DNA of 64,000 nucleotides from Eopsaltria australis (taxonomy: Eukaryota > Chordata > Aves > Passeriformes > Petroicidae), in NCBI GenBank assembly GCA_034509425.1, contig JAVTVJ010001703.1:62001-126000 (forward strand). Direction: 5' to 3'. Numbering within the stretch: position 1 is the stretch's first letter; each line of letters begins with the position of its first letter. This document shows positions 1 to 37,886 of the stretch, one piece after another. Both the position numbers and the translations under genes were made by a program. The notes beneath the pieces were generated by a model. That model saw only the letters and a list, made by a program, of their open reading frames with translations. It searched no databases and was not told where the DNA came from.

Positions 1-2679
1 TCCGGGAGGTGGCACGGAGAGGAGAGGAGGCACATTCAGGACTCGTGGGGGCCGTGCCAGGCTGGGTTCAGCTGGGGCTGCTGTGAAGATCCTCCTCCTG
101 CTCCAGGGCCATCCCTCGTCACAGGGGGTCACCTGCCAGCCATGGACAGAGCATCTCAGAGTGCTGGCCTTAAAACCAGGTCCCTTTGTCCCAGGTCCCT
201 TTGTCCCAGGTCCCTTTGTCCCAGGTCCCTTTGTCCCAGCCTGTTTTTTAGGTTTTCCCCGGTGTGGGATCTGTGGTTTCACTTCTCACCTGGGCTCCAT
301 CCCTTTTAAAGCCGATTATTTTAGGGCCCAATCATTTCTGTTTTTCTGACTGGTGGTTTTTGTGACTGTGATTTAGGGAAGTACATTTGGCATCATCTGG
401 CGGGCAATGAATCAGGATCCGGTTTCCAGGTGGAAAAATCCCTGTGCTGAGAGAAGTAGAGTAAGGGGTCAGTGCTGGGGAATTTTGGGTGTTTTTAATA
501 TTCTCCTTCCTTGTGCTAAACCCTCCGTGGATGGAGGGGTCACAGCTTGAGGTGGACACTTGTGGGATGCAGCCGGGACACGCTGGTTTGTCCCTCAGGT
601 GTCGCTGAGTCCAGGGACCGTGCTGTGTCCCCTGCCCTGCTGGCCGGGAAAGGGGCAGGAAAATCCTCACCCCCAGCAGCAGCCAGCTCTAATCCCGAGC
701 AGCATTTCCTGCCATGTCTCGCAATCGCGGGCTCTCTCTGTGTGTCAGCCCGGGAATGCCCAGCGGGAAGGGGCTGCGGAGCCGTCCCGCTCGGGAATGC
801 GAGCAACGCCGGGGCCCGCGGGCGATAATCCCCGACGGGAATCCCGGCCCTGGAGCTGCTGCCTCTTCCCTCCGTGTGCCAAGGGGCATCGCTCCATCTC
901 CCGCTGCCGCAGAGGGTGGTGCCCGAGGTGAATATCCCTGGCAAGGGGTGATGCTGCCGGCCAGGCCCATCCCGAGCTCCGGCAGGGGTGGGAGACGGGC
1001 TCTCCATAAAAAGGCGATTGCTCAGACCCGTCCTGAGCTGTGCAGCGGGGAAAGTTTGTGGTCGCATTTTCGGGAAATAAATCCGAGTTATAGCAGCTCC
1101 TTTCATCCTGAAGGATCCCACAGTGGGTTATAAATAGATGTGCAAACCATGCACAAGGATCACTTCCAGGCACTGGGATGCAGCCGCTTCCTGGGAGCAG
1201 CTGCTGGAGCTCCGGGAACGGCAGAAAAAAACCTCGGTGTAACTTCCAGCGCTGCCTCCTGTCCTTATTTCAATCCTTCCGATGCCTCACAAGTGGCATT
1301 GATAGCTGTAATGGTGATTAACAACATCTTTTCCACTCTGTTACCCCTCTCCTAAAAGCTCGTGGGGTTATTTAAAGGAATCATCATTTTTTAGGTGGGA
1401 CAGCTTTCCACCAGCCTCGTGCTTCCACAAATCCACCCAGGGAGAAGAACAGGATGCACGGGGCCTTAATGATCATTATCCTCATCTTCGTGGTCTATTT
1501 TTTCCTGGTAACTCTGCAATAATCAAATAATAAACTGATTTATTGCTTTCCATGGAGAGCACGTTCGTGGATCAGCCACTTCTGTCACGTAGACGTAAAG
1601 GCTGAGCCCGCTGCCCGCCAGGGCTTTTACCCGAGTGGAAATGGGAGGGGAAGGAGGGAAAAAATCAGTTCCCGTTCTCATCCGGATGATTTTTCTCCTG
1701 GCTGAGGCTTGGAGGTCACTGCTGCTGGGTTTGGGGCTCATTGAGGGTTTTTTGAATTGGTTTGTTTTGCGGTTTCTTGGGGTTTTTTTTTTTTATTAAA
1801 AATGAGCAAAATCTGCAACTTTTGTTGCCATGTTGGGCCCTTTGTGGTGGTTCTTGCCCTGCTGTGTAAAGCTGTGGGTGCGTGGGAAGGGGAGTGGGTG
1901 GATGTCGGACCCCACCACCCCTGGGGGGAAGAACCTTCCCCTGATACCCAGCCTAACCCTGCTCTGACACAGCTCCCCCGGGAATGTGGGGTGTGGGGCG
2001 AACCGGGCCGGTTCCCTTTGAGGCGGGGGGAGCGGTGGCACCTCAGGGTCCCCCCTGAGCAGGGCCGGGCTCCGCGGCCCCTGCGCCGCTCCCGTCCCGC
2101 GGCCGCGGGCGGAGCGGGGCTCGGCGGGGCCCGGGGGCCACCTCGTGGCGGCTCGTGGCGATGAGCTCCGAGCCGGGCACGGAGCCCCCGGCTCCCCGGG
2201 ACACGGACCTGGCTCCCCTCCGTCCCATCTTTAGGAGAGATTGGATCATTTTGGGCAAATCTCTGTAATTCTGCCTCGCCGAGGCTCCACTGCTCTGAGC
2301 TTTCACTGCTCGGCTTTGCTGTAAGTGGCACAGAGCTGCAAATCAAATATTTATGGTCACACTGGGCCTTGTTGTGCCTGCCCCTCCACGGTTATTTCTT
2401 TAATAAAATCTTTATTTCTTAATAAATTCGCACCGAAGGGCTCATTGCTTCCCACTGAGTCCAGCAGAAGATTCTGTCATTGCAATTACCTTGTAAAAGG
2501 TGCAATGATGGAAAGAAACATCTGTCCCCATGACATGGATTTTATAAAAGAAAGCTGAAGTTTATCAACAAGCACGGCTTGAAACAGAGCAAGGACAAAC
2601 TCCCTGCAAGCATCAGATTTACCTTAGAAATAGTAGAAAGGTGACAGGGCAAGAGGGAATGGTTTCAAATTAAAAGATG
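1..2679. other. Upstream DNA without a recognised gene
   Basis: Only the 15-bp repeat, a CpG-rich patch at about 2040-2210 and chance short frames are seen. A neighbour such as DYRK3 (upstream of MAPKAPK2 in mammals) is not detectable here. Confidence 0.6.
176..239. repeat. 15-bp tandem repeat, 4 copies
   Basis: Four perfect copies of CCAGGTCCCTTTGTC. Confidence 0.95.
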
Positions 2680-2906
2680 GGATATTTAAATTGGGTATTG
2701 GGGAGAAATTCTCCCCTGTGAGGGTAGGGAGGCTCTGGCACAGGGAAGCTGTGGCTGCCCCATCCCTGGAAGTGTCCAAGGCCAGGTTGGACGGGTCTTG
2801 GAGAGCCCTGGGACAGTGGAAGGTGTCCCTGTCCGTGACACGGGTGGCACTGGATGAGCTTTAAAGTCCCCTCCAACCCAACCCAACCCATTCCACGATT
2901 CCATGA
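2680..2906 (+). mobile_element. CR1 LINE 3' fragment
   Basis: Contains the CR1 3'-end hallmarks in order: a 'GTGAGGGTAGGGAGGCTCTG' block, 'CTGGAAGTGTCCAAGGCCAG', 'GGACAGTGGAAGGTGTCCCT' and the terminal 'CCATTCCACGATTCCATGAT' tail, all sense on the plus strand. Confidence 0.85.
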
Positions 2907-4515
2907 TGAATTGCTGTGGTTTCCTGAGCCCCCCAAGCCTGCAGGCAGAGGGAGGAGCAGCTCTGACGCCCCAGCTCCAGGGGGCCCGGGCTGTGACAGA
3001 GGAGCCAGCGCAGCCCTGGCCTCGGGTGAGCAACCAGGGAGGATTCCATGGGAAACCCAGGACCCGAGGCTCCCAAACTGTGCCTCCTCCGGACTGGTGT
3101 TTATCTTTGAAATAGCTCAGGGGTCGGGTTACAAAGCAAATATGAATGAAATGAAAGGAAACGGAGCAACGAAATGGGTCAATCATTTTCCTTTGACCAG
3201 ATTCCTCTGTGGAGAAAAACTTGGCTTGAAAGGCTCCTTTCCCCAGACGTGCTGGGACGAGCCCAAGCAAGGGGACCCAGCCGAGGCTGGGAAAACCCCA
3301 CAGAGCAGCAGCTTTGATCTGTGCTTCTGGGGTCTGTTGGATTTAACTCCCACACCCCAAAGCCCCTCGTTAGCTGGGGTGAAGGCTGCAGGATCAGATT
3401 CTGGGAGGTGCTGCAAATCCTAGAATGAATCCATTTTCCAAGCGGGAAATTTTCTTGCAGGCGGGAGCAGGCGGAGGCCTCTGCTGCTCTCCAGGTTTCT
3501 CAGGGAAACTCAGGACTCATCGAGAGGCACTGGGAGCTCGACAAGAGTTTTATTTATAAAGCTGCCAGTGCCTGGTGTAGGTTTACTCACTCTCCCATCT
3601 GGTGACTGTCACTGCCACCTCCTGACAGACGCTCAGTCTCTGGCTGCTAATGACGTACTTTGATTAGCTGGATCCGCTGCTTCACCCTGCTATTGATCAG
3701 CCACGGGGTAAGGACTGCCCGTGTAAAACTGGGAGCAGCTTTATTGCTTTGATTAAAAGATTCTGAGAGGATTTTATTGATCTCAGAAGGTGCTGAGGTG
3801 GCAGAGGTGGAGCAGATGCCTCCTGCTCCAGGGTGGCCTTGCCTGCGTGGAGGGACATGCAGAGGCCACAGCTTGCTCTTCCCTGTGCTGCCCTTCACTG
3901 TCCTGTCCCTTTTTAGGACCTGGATTCCTCTTCCTTGTGGTGGCAGCTGCTTGTGGAGGTCGTGGTGTAGGTCCTTGTGTGATGTTCCCTCACCCCTTCC
4001 CCGGGGCACACTCCCTGCCTTTTGTGGGACAGCTGGGTAAGAGGGATGGACGTCAAAAACACACATGTTCTGTACTTAGAAAACAGGGATTATCAGTGTG
4101 CTTTTTATATCCATGAATGAAATATCCTGGTTTCCTGTGGCGCTCTAGCAGGAGGAATGTTCATTGGGTTTTACCGGATGTCGGGCAGGTGGCACCTCTG
4201 TGTGGATCCCTTCTCTTTCAGCCTCGTCTTTGTTGGATTCTGGGATGAACATGGACTTTGGGGTAAATTTGTTATCATCAGGACAGGCTTTACTCATTTT
4301 GGGCTGGTTTCCCATCCACTGATGCTCTCTGTGCTGTGGTGTTGGTTCCACCCTTTGTCTTCCTGGGATGTGGCTGTAGATGGAGCGATGGTGGATGAGG
4401 TGCTGGGCACCAGCAGTCACCCACTCCCCAGAACAGCCCTTTGTCACCCGGGGATGCTCTTGGGACAGCGAGGAGACGCCAGGAGTGGGTGGGACACTGT
4501 TCCTGCTTGAATTGT
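2907..4515. other. Upstream DNA without a recognised gene
   Basis: No exon-like homology, repeat family or RNA gene recognised between the two CR1 fragments. Confidence 0.55.
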
Positions 4516-4810
4516 ACAATCACAAAATGGTTCGTGTTGGAAAAGAACTTTGAAGATCCTCTCATTCCACCCCTTGCCATGGGCAGGGACATCTTCCACT
4601 TTCCCAGGTTGCTCCAACCCGGCCTTGGACGCTCCCAGGGATGGGGCACCCACAGCTTCTCTGGGCACCCTGTGCCAGGAGCTCCCCACCCTCACAAGGA
4701 AGTATTTTTTTCTAATATCCAACCTAAACCTTCTCTCTTTGAACCCGAGCCCGTTCCCCTTTGTCCTGTCGCTCCGGGCTCTTGCGAATAGTCCTTCCTG
4801 TTGTCACCGG
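4516..4810 (-). mobile_element. CR1 LINE 3' fragment beside the MAPKAPK2 promoter
   Basis: Reads as the reverse complement of CR1: 'AATCACAAAATGGTTCGTGT' tail first, then the internal 'CCATGGGCAGGGACATCTTC' and 'GGCCTTGGACGCTCCCAGGG' blocks. It abuts the CpG island. Confidence 0.85.
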
Positions 4811-5266
4811 GGGGACACCGGGAGCGCCGTGACCTGTTGCCATCCTACCGCCGGCTTCACGGCAGCGGGGACAGAGGCAGCGGCAGGGCCGGGGTCCCCC
4901 GTCCCCCCGGGGGCCGAGCCCCCCTCGGCGCCCCTCGGGCAGCGGCAGGGCCGGTCCGGCGGGCGCAGGCTCAGCCCCGGGGCCGCCCCGCCCCGTCCCT
5001 CCCCCGGCGGCCGGGGCGCTGACATCAGAGCCGGGCCGGCGGGAGGAGGAGGACGAGGAGGAGGAGGAGCCGCCGCCGCACCGGAGCCATCGCTCTTGTC
5101 GGGGCCGGGGCGCACCGGCGGGGGGCGGCGGCGGCGGCGCTGCTGCTTCACCCCCCGCACCCCCGGCCCATCCCGCGCGGCCCGCGGGGCTCCGCCGCCC
5201 TCCCGCCTGTCCGGAGCCTTCCCGGAGCCCTCCCCGATCCCGCCCGGAGCCCGCCCGGTGCTCGCC

Positions 5267-31204
<25,938 letters not shown>

Positions 31205-31904
31205 GGGCACCCCCTGCCTGCCCTCCAGAAAGCAATAACTATATATATATTTTTTTTAAGGAAAAAAAAAGACAAAAAGAAACAGACTGTTCTATCGAGC
31301 GCATGGAATTCAGACATTTATACGAGACTAGTTATTTTTAGCTACTCACCTGTGTTTCTGACCTTTCTGGAGCAGGTGCTGGGATTCCCCCCTCAGATCC
31401 GCACCTGCAGCCAGGGATTTTTTTTGTCCTGTAGGTGAATGCCGCCAATAATTGGATTTTTATTTTTTGTGAAACCGTTTTGATTTATATATGTATTTTT
31501 TTCTCTCTCTCTCTCTCCTTCCTTCCAAAGACATGGAAACTCCTGTGGTGACCTTTTTAGGGTATATAACGTATAAATATTTTTTAAAAACTACTGTAGA
31601 GCTGAAAGGCAGACAGCGTGTTCCCTGTGTGGGTGCTGGCTCCAGACGGGCTCCAGGCTTGGGGCAGGGAAGGATCTGCCCTCCCCCTGTCCTGCTGGCC
31701 TGGGGGGGTCCCTGTGGCCACCAAAACTGCTGCTGTTGAAGCCCAGGAGCCACAAAGCAGCGCCCCAGCCCTCCCTGAGCTGTGTCCTGGATGTGTCTGT
31801 CTGTGTGGGGTGTGTGTCTGTCCGTGGGCCTGGGGCTGCTCCGGGGCTGGACCTGTGCCTGGCGTGCAGCTCTGACCTCAGGGGGGGCACGAGGGGGCTG
31901 TGCT

Positions 31905-32935
31905 GCCCCCCAGCCTTGCAGGGGTGTGTGACAGGTGTGTCCCTGTGTGACAGGTGTGTCCCTGTGTGACAGGTGTGTCCTTTCACCCCAGCCCTGCAGG
32001 GCTGTGTGACAGGTGTCCCCCCTGATCCCAGCCCTGCAGGGCTGTGTGACAGGTGTGTCCCTGTGTGACAGGTGTGTCCCTGTGTGACAGGTGTGTCCCC
32101 TCTCCCCAGCCCTGCAGGGCTGTGTCACAGGTGTGTCCCCCTCACCCCAGCCCTGCAGGGCTGTGTGACAGGTGTGTCCCCTCACCTAAGCCCTGCAGGG
32201 CTGTGTCACAGGTGTTTGTCCCCCTGATCCCAGCCCTGCAGGGCTGTGTGACAGGTGTGTCCCTGTGTGACAGGTGTGTCCCTGTGTGACAGGTGTGTCC
32301 CTTCACCCCAGCCCTGCAGGGCTGTGTCACAGGTGTGTCCCCCCTGATCCCAGCCCTGCAGGGCTGTGTGACAGGTGTGTCCCCCTTGATCCCAGCCCTG
32401 CAGAGGGATGTGTGACAGGTGTGTCCCCTCTCCCCAGCCCTGCAGGGCTGTGTGACAGGTGTGTCCCCTCTCCCCAGCCCTGCAGGGATGTGTGACAGGT
32501 GTGTCCCCTCACCCCAGCCCTGCAGGGCTGTGTGACAGGTGTGTCCCTTCACCCCAGCCCTGCAGGGATGTGTGACAGGTGTGTCCCCGCCTGATCCAGC
32601 CTGGCAAGGGCTGTGTGAAGGTGTGTCGCCGCGCTTGATGCAGCCCTGCAGGGCTTGTGTGACCAGGTGGGTGTCCCTGTCCCCAGCCCTGCAGGGCTGT
32701 GTGACAGGTGTGTCCCCCTTGATCCCAGCCCTGCAGGGCTGTGTGACAGGTGTGTCCCCCTCACCTGAGCCCTGCAGAGCTGTGTGACAGGTGTGTCCCT
32801 GTGTGACAGGTGTGTCCCCTCTCCCCAGCCCTGCAGGGCTGTGTCACAGGTGTGTCCCCTCTCCCCAGCCCTGCAGGGCTGTGTCACAGGTGTGTCCCCT
32901 CTCCCCAGCCCTGCAGGGATGTGTCACAGGTGTCC
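31905..32935 (+). repeat. Tandem repeat in the MAPKAPK2 3' UTR
   Basis: About 25-30 imperfect units combining AGCCCTGCAGGGCT (a perfect 14-bp palindrome), GTGTGACAGGTGTGTCCCT and a pyrimidine tract ending CCCCAG. Unit length varies, mostly 37-42 bp, with 19-bp sub-units repeated on their own. Confidence 0.93.
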
Positions 32936-33381
32936 CCCACTCTCTCCATCCCCATCCCCAGCCCAGGGAGGTGCTGCCCTGGGGACAGTGGGTGACAAGG
33001 AGGTGGCACAGCCTGAGCCAGGATGGCAGCACTGACCCCTCCCGGGGCTGGGGGTGCTGCTGCCCACCCCAGGTGTGGCTCCTGCTGGGAGCAGGGCGGC
33101 TGCTCTGAAGTCTTTAGTCCATGAATTATTAATTATTATTATTATTATTATTTGTCACGATGTTTCACTTCGTTAAATGTGTTTGAATGGGGAAAAAACA
33201 ATTTTTTAAGGCGATGTTTAGTTTTTAGGTGATCTTTTAGACACTGTATGGAATTTTAATTTGTTTTGAAACCCGGTTTTTATCCCCTTTTTCCCCCTTT
33301 TTTTTTCTTTTTTCCTTTTTTTTAATTATTTTTGTCCGTTGGCTTATACTAATCTTCCCGGTCTGCTCTTCAGTCCTTTGG

Positions 33382-33387
33382 ATTAAA
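33382..33387 (+). terminator. Candidate MAPKAPK2 polyadenylation signal ATTAAA
   Basis: ATTAAA lies at the end of the AU-rich 3' UTR-like stretch. A GT-rich segment (TTGCTTGTGTGGCTGTG, from 33419) follows about 30 nt downstream, the usual spacing for a downstream element. Confidence 0.5.
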
Positions 33388-33636
33388 GACACTTAAAGAG
33401 TCACCCAGTCTCTCCTGTTGCTTGTGTGGCTGTGAAGAACCCCCCCCAGTGCTCCAGCTGCTCTCCCCAGGCCCTAAAATTGCTCTTTTTGCCACCAGAA
33501 AGGCTGAGCTCCCCAGGGTGTCCCCGGGGACACAACATCCCTGTGCTTGGGGACAGCTGCTCCAGCTCTGCTGCCTGCTGCAAAGGGACTTCCCTTCCCA
33601 GCATGTGGCAGCAGCACCCCTGGGCTGGGGCTGTGG

Positions 33637-34100
33637 GACAATGCGGGGTCTGTGGGGTGGTGCTGTGGGGTGATGATGTGGGATGGTGTAGAGTGGTGTG
33701 GGATACTGTGGGATGCTGATGTGGGACACTGTGGGGTGATGTGGGGTATTTTGGGATGATGCTGTGGGATGCTGCTGTGGGGTGATGCTGTGGGACAGTC
33801 TGGGGTGATGTGGGACATTTTGGGATGCTGTGGGATGATGCTGTGGGGTGATGTGGGATGATGCTGTGGGGTGATGTGGGACATTTTGGAATGCTGTGGG
33901 GTGATGCTGTGGGGTGATGCTGTGGGGTGATGTGGGACATTTTGGAATGCTGTGGGGTGATGCTGTGGGGTGATGCTGTGGGATGCTGTGGGGTGCTGTG
34001 GGATGATGCTGTGGGGTGATGTGGGACATTTTGGGATGCTGTGGGACAGTCTGGGGTGATGTGGGACATTTTGGGATGCTGTGAGGTGATGCTGTAGGAC
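33637..34100. repeat. GATGCTGTGGGGT-type minisatellite downstream of MAPKAPK2
   Basis: Irregular units built from GATGCTGTGGG, GTGATGTGGGACATTTTGG and GATGCTGTGG fill about 460 bp after the predicted poly(A) site. Confidence 0.9.
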
Positions 34101-34394
34101 ACGCGGGACACGCGGCCGCGGGTGCTGCTCCCGGGAGCCGGCAGGGGACACTGCACGCCCGGTGTCGGGGCTGCCGGGGCTGTGCCCGGTCCCCGCTGTC
34201 ACCGCTGGGTCGGGGTTGCGGCAGCTGCTGCTGCAGGAGAGGAGGAAGCGGTGAGGTCCTCACGTGCCTTCCTCACCCTCATCACCTCCCGCTGGGGAGG
34301 AGCGGGACGGCCCTGACGCGGCTCCCTGGGCTCTGCTGCGCATCCCTGCCCTGCTCAGCAGAGCGAGGGGAGCGGCTTCGGGCTGAGAGAGCAG

Positions 34395-34612
34395 GGTTAG
34401 ATTGGGCATCAGGATGGAATCCTTCCCTGGGAGGGTGGCCAGGCCCTGGCACAGGGTGCCCAGAGCAGCTGTGGCTGCCCCTGGATCCCTGGAAGTGCCC
34501 AAGGCCGGCCTGGAGCACCCTGGGACAGTGAAAGGTGTCCCTACCCACGGCAGGGTGTGGCACTGGGCTTCTTTAAGCTCCCTTCCCACCCAAACCAGTC
34601 CGTGACTGTGTT
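34395..34612 (+). mobile_element. CR1 LINE 3' fragment
   Basis: Same ordered blocks as the copy at 2680: 'GGGAGGGTGGCCAGGCCCTG', 'GGAAGTGCCCAAGGCCGGCC', 'GGGACAGTGAAAGGTGTCCC', then a degenerate 'CCAAACCAGTCCGTGACTGT' tail. Confidence 0.85.
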
Positions 34613-34621
34613 CCTAAGCAG

Positions 34622-34743
34622 CAGAGGGGCTGCAGGGGATCAAATCCCACAAAGATGCTGCGAGATGGGAGCTGGGAACAGCCAGAGGGGCTGCAGAGGA
34701 TCAAATCCCACAAAGATGCTGCGAGATGGGAGCTGGGAACAGC
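34622..34743. repeat. 61-bp tandem duplication
   Basis: Two nearly identical copies offset by 61 bp, sharing ATCAAATCCCACAAAGATGC and TGCGAGATGGGAGCTGGGAA. Confidence 0.9.
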
Positions 34744-37659
34744 CAGAGGAGCTTCAGCGACCTCCGCGAGGAGCCTCTTGGGCTGCCGAGCTCCACAGCA
34801 GTGACTTAAACCCCTGGCACTGCCCTAGGGCTGGTGCTCGATGCCTGCTGTCCTCAGCAGAGGAAACGTGGCTGCTGCAAACAGGCAGAGGTGTGAGGCA
34901 CAGGCTGAGGTGTGAGGCACGGGCAGGATTTTCCACCCCGCGAGGTCTCGCGGGCTTGCGCAGGTTCAACGTTTTGGAAAAAACCAAAAGATTCTCTAAA
35001 CAAACGTAATCCCGGTAATGAACCCCGAGCTGCTCTCGGGAGGAGGAGGTTCAGGTTCCTTTCATTACCAGATCCTGTTCTGGAAATTACAGCGCTCACT
35101 GACACAAATCTCCACTCCGGTGGGAAGATTTGTGGCTTGAAATGTTTTCTGTGTGTGTTTGGGGAGGGAAGAGCAGAGTGAGCACCCATGGCTGATTTCC
35201 CCCATCAATTCAGCTCCGGGATTGAAGCCATCAGTGGAGAGAAGGTCCCTCAGGGTGGTCCTGAAGCTTCCCAGGTGGTCCTGAAGCTTCCCAGGCTTTC
35301 CTGAACATTCCAAGCCCTGGAGAAGAAGGAGTGCCCAGGGTGTCACCCCCTCCACCCTCCCCAGCAGAAATGTCCCCCTGGGGGGGCTCTGCCCTCGCCG
35401 CAGCACCCAGACTCTCTCTTTCTGTCACTGCTTTCAGTGCCTGGGTGGGTGAGCCCCAGGGCTGTTTTCTGTGAAGCTGTTGGTGCTAAAAGGAATCGCT
35501 GGGGCAGTGTGGGTGGCGGGTGAGAATGGGTTTACTCACACGGGGCCGTATTTTGTCACGTTTAGGTTTGAAACCCAAATCTTGGGGCAGATCTGCCCAC
35601 AGGGTGCTGTAAATAAACCGGCCAGAGAGCAGCGGAGAGGGCAGAGGAGAGGGGCTGGAATTCTGGGGGCTCTGAGACCCCTGGGATCAGGTAAGGATGG
35701 GGAAAGCAGCGGGAAGGAATCCAAATTTGTTTGGGGGAGATGGATTCACACATCATGGCAGGGGGCTGGATGGAAAGGAGATTTAATGTCCATTCCAGAA
35801 TCATTCTGGGATGCTGTGGTTTGGGAAAAACACCCAAGGGGAGCCAGGATATAAAATCTTGGATTGAAGTGCTGGTCTGGGAGCTGTGAGAGGTGATGGC
35901 CACAATTATTTGCAGGAGTCAGCTGCAGTGGGAGCAGAGCATGGAAACCTGGGGGCACCTGCAACCTGCTGACTCTGAAGGAATTTGTGAAAGATTCACT
36001 GCAACATTCGAAATTTTTACCAGTTAGTAGAAAAATAACCCCTCTCTCCTCGCCCCACCTGCTTTATTTTTAGCAGCAAGCTTCCTGCTAAGGAAAAAAG
36101 TAATATATATATATATGATTTCTCACTTTTGAGGGGATTTTGATCAAAAGTCTGGCTCTGCTCCAGGTCGATCACTGGCGTTTGCTGCTACCGGAGGGAT
36201 GAATCACGAAGATCTCTGTTCTTATGTGAAGGAGTGTCTGCTGCTCTTGCAAGGATGGAGGTGAAGCCCCATCCTCCAGCCGTGGTTTTGCTGTGCTCCC
36301 GTGGTGTTGGTCAACCCTGGACAGCCCCACGGGGACACAATGTCCCGTGGCTCGTGTGGATGTGCGGGAGGAAGGCGCGTTGTGCAACGGCGCTGGAGGA
36401 GCCCTCAGCTGGCTGCTGTTTCACTGCTGCCCTTTGTGTTGTGGTGATGAGGATTATTTGCTGTTTACTGCACTTATTTACCACTCTCATGGTTGTTTTT
36501 CCGGCTCTCAGGACTGGCAGAGCTGCTCTGAGTCAGCTGCCACCTTCTGCTGGCCAAGGAGGCTTTGGCTTGGTTATCTTTCTGCCCTGGGTTGGTTTGT
36601 ACCCCAGGAACACCACCCTGATGAGCTGGACACCTCAAAAAGGCAAAAATTCTGTGCAAAATCAGTCGATGGTTGTATTTTTCTAAGAATTAGGACCAGG
36701 CACATCAGGGGAATGTCAGGATTGGCCTGGGCTTGGCTAAATGGCTTAATGCTCCGAAAATGCTGGATTTAGGAAAGATTCCAGGCTTGCTCAGAGCTGG
36801 GGCTGCAGGGATCCTGCTGGGGGATGGCTGTGAAATGGCAGGTGGTGATGGAAATCTGGCTGTGAAAGCAGAAGAATTAGATGTGATTTCTGCTCAGAGT
36901 AAGGGTCTCTCCACAAATTGCCCCATCAGGCCCACAGGAATCCTGCTCTGAGCTTTTGCAGTGCTTTTTCCAACCAGGAAAGGCAAAGCTGTTCCTCAGG
37001 GCGCTGAAAATCAGACCCAGCAGGTTGAGGAGAGGCTGGGTGAGATGTGCCAGTCACAGCAGCTGGGCTCAGCATTGCAAAAGAGTCAGGAAACCAAACT
37101 TCAGCTCAGTAAAAAAGTAAATTTGGTGCTTCTGCCAGGAAAGGAACCTTGTAGTCCAGCTCTGGAGCAGAGGAGATGGTTTGGTTGCTTCAGGGTGTGA
37201 TGAAATGGTGGAGAGACCCTGCCAAGAGGCCAAAGGCAGCAGGTCACAAGGCAGAAAATGAGAAGTGGTGGCGTTAACAGCTAAATCTCCACCCTGAGGT
37301 GTTCCCTGCACCGTGGGCTGGAATCTCCATCCCCTCTTCCATTGAGAAGCCCAGAGAAGTCTCTGATCGAAGGAGCTGAAGATCAGGCAGGGATGGGGAG
37401 CAGCTCCCTTCCCTTCCTCGCTCTGCAGCACCTTCCAGCAGCCCTGGGAGTGGCAGTGCCTGTGTCCCCCACACTGTCACAGGTTAATGCTCTGCTGGCT
37501 GAGGTGGCACCCAGGAATGTCCCAGGTTGGTGCCTCTCTGTGCCCTCACGTGTTCATTGCTGCTGCGTGGGCTTTCGATGCTTAAAGGGGGCTTTTAAGG
37601 ACGGTGGGGATGAACAGCTCAGAGGAGCTTGTGACAGGGGATAATGGTTTATAATTAAA

Positions 37660-37886
37660 GTAGAGGAGAGTTAGACTGGATATGAGGGAGAAACTTTTTA
37701 AAAAGAAGGTGGTAAAACACTGAACTAGGCTCTGAAAGAGGTGGTGGCTGCCCTGGGAACACTCAAGGCCAGGTTGGATGTGGCTTGGAGCAATCTGGGA
37801 CAGTGGGAGGTGTCCCTGCCCGTGGCACGAGGTGGGAACAAGATGCTCATTAAGGTCCGTTCCAACCCAAACCATTCCATGTCCAC
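37660..37886 (+). mobile_element. CR1 LINE 3' fragment
   Basis: 'GAGAGTTAGACTGGATATGA', 'GGTGGTGGCTGCCCTGGGAA', 'GGCCAGGTTGGATGTGGCTT' and 'CCAACCCAAACCATTCCATG': a standard CR1 3' region in plus orientation. Confidence 0.85.

Larger units (their letters stand above)
31205..33400 (+). other. MAPKAPK2: MAPKAPK2 3' UTR (inferred extent)
   Basis: Follows the stop codon. It begins with an AT-rich stretch (TATATATATA then a T-run) and holds a roughly 1 kb tandem repeat (31905-32935). It ends in an AU-rich tail with ATT trinucleotide repeats near 33124-33152. Extent is inferred from the likely poly(A) signal at 33382; no transcript was seen. Confidence 0.6.

Noticed and set aside
4550..5266. N-terminal extension of MAPKAPK2 from the in-frame ATG at 4550
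   Set aside because: That ATG lies in a CR1 fragment upstream of the CpG island; the conserved leader starts at 5267 with a good Kozak context.
31905..32935. CRISPR-like array
   Set aside because: Eukaryotic genome, no unique spacers and no cas genes; simple tandem repeat in a 3' UTR. The same applies to the other arrays.
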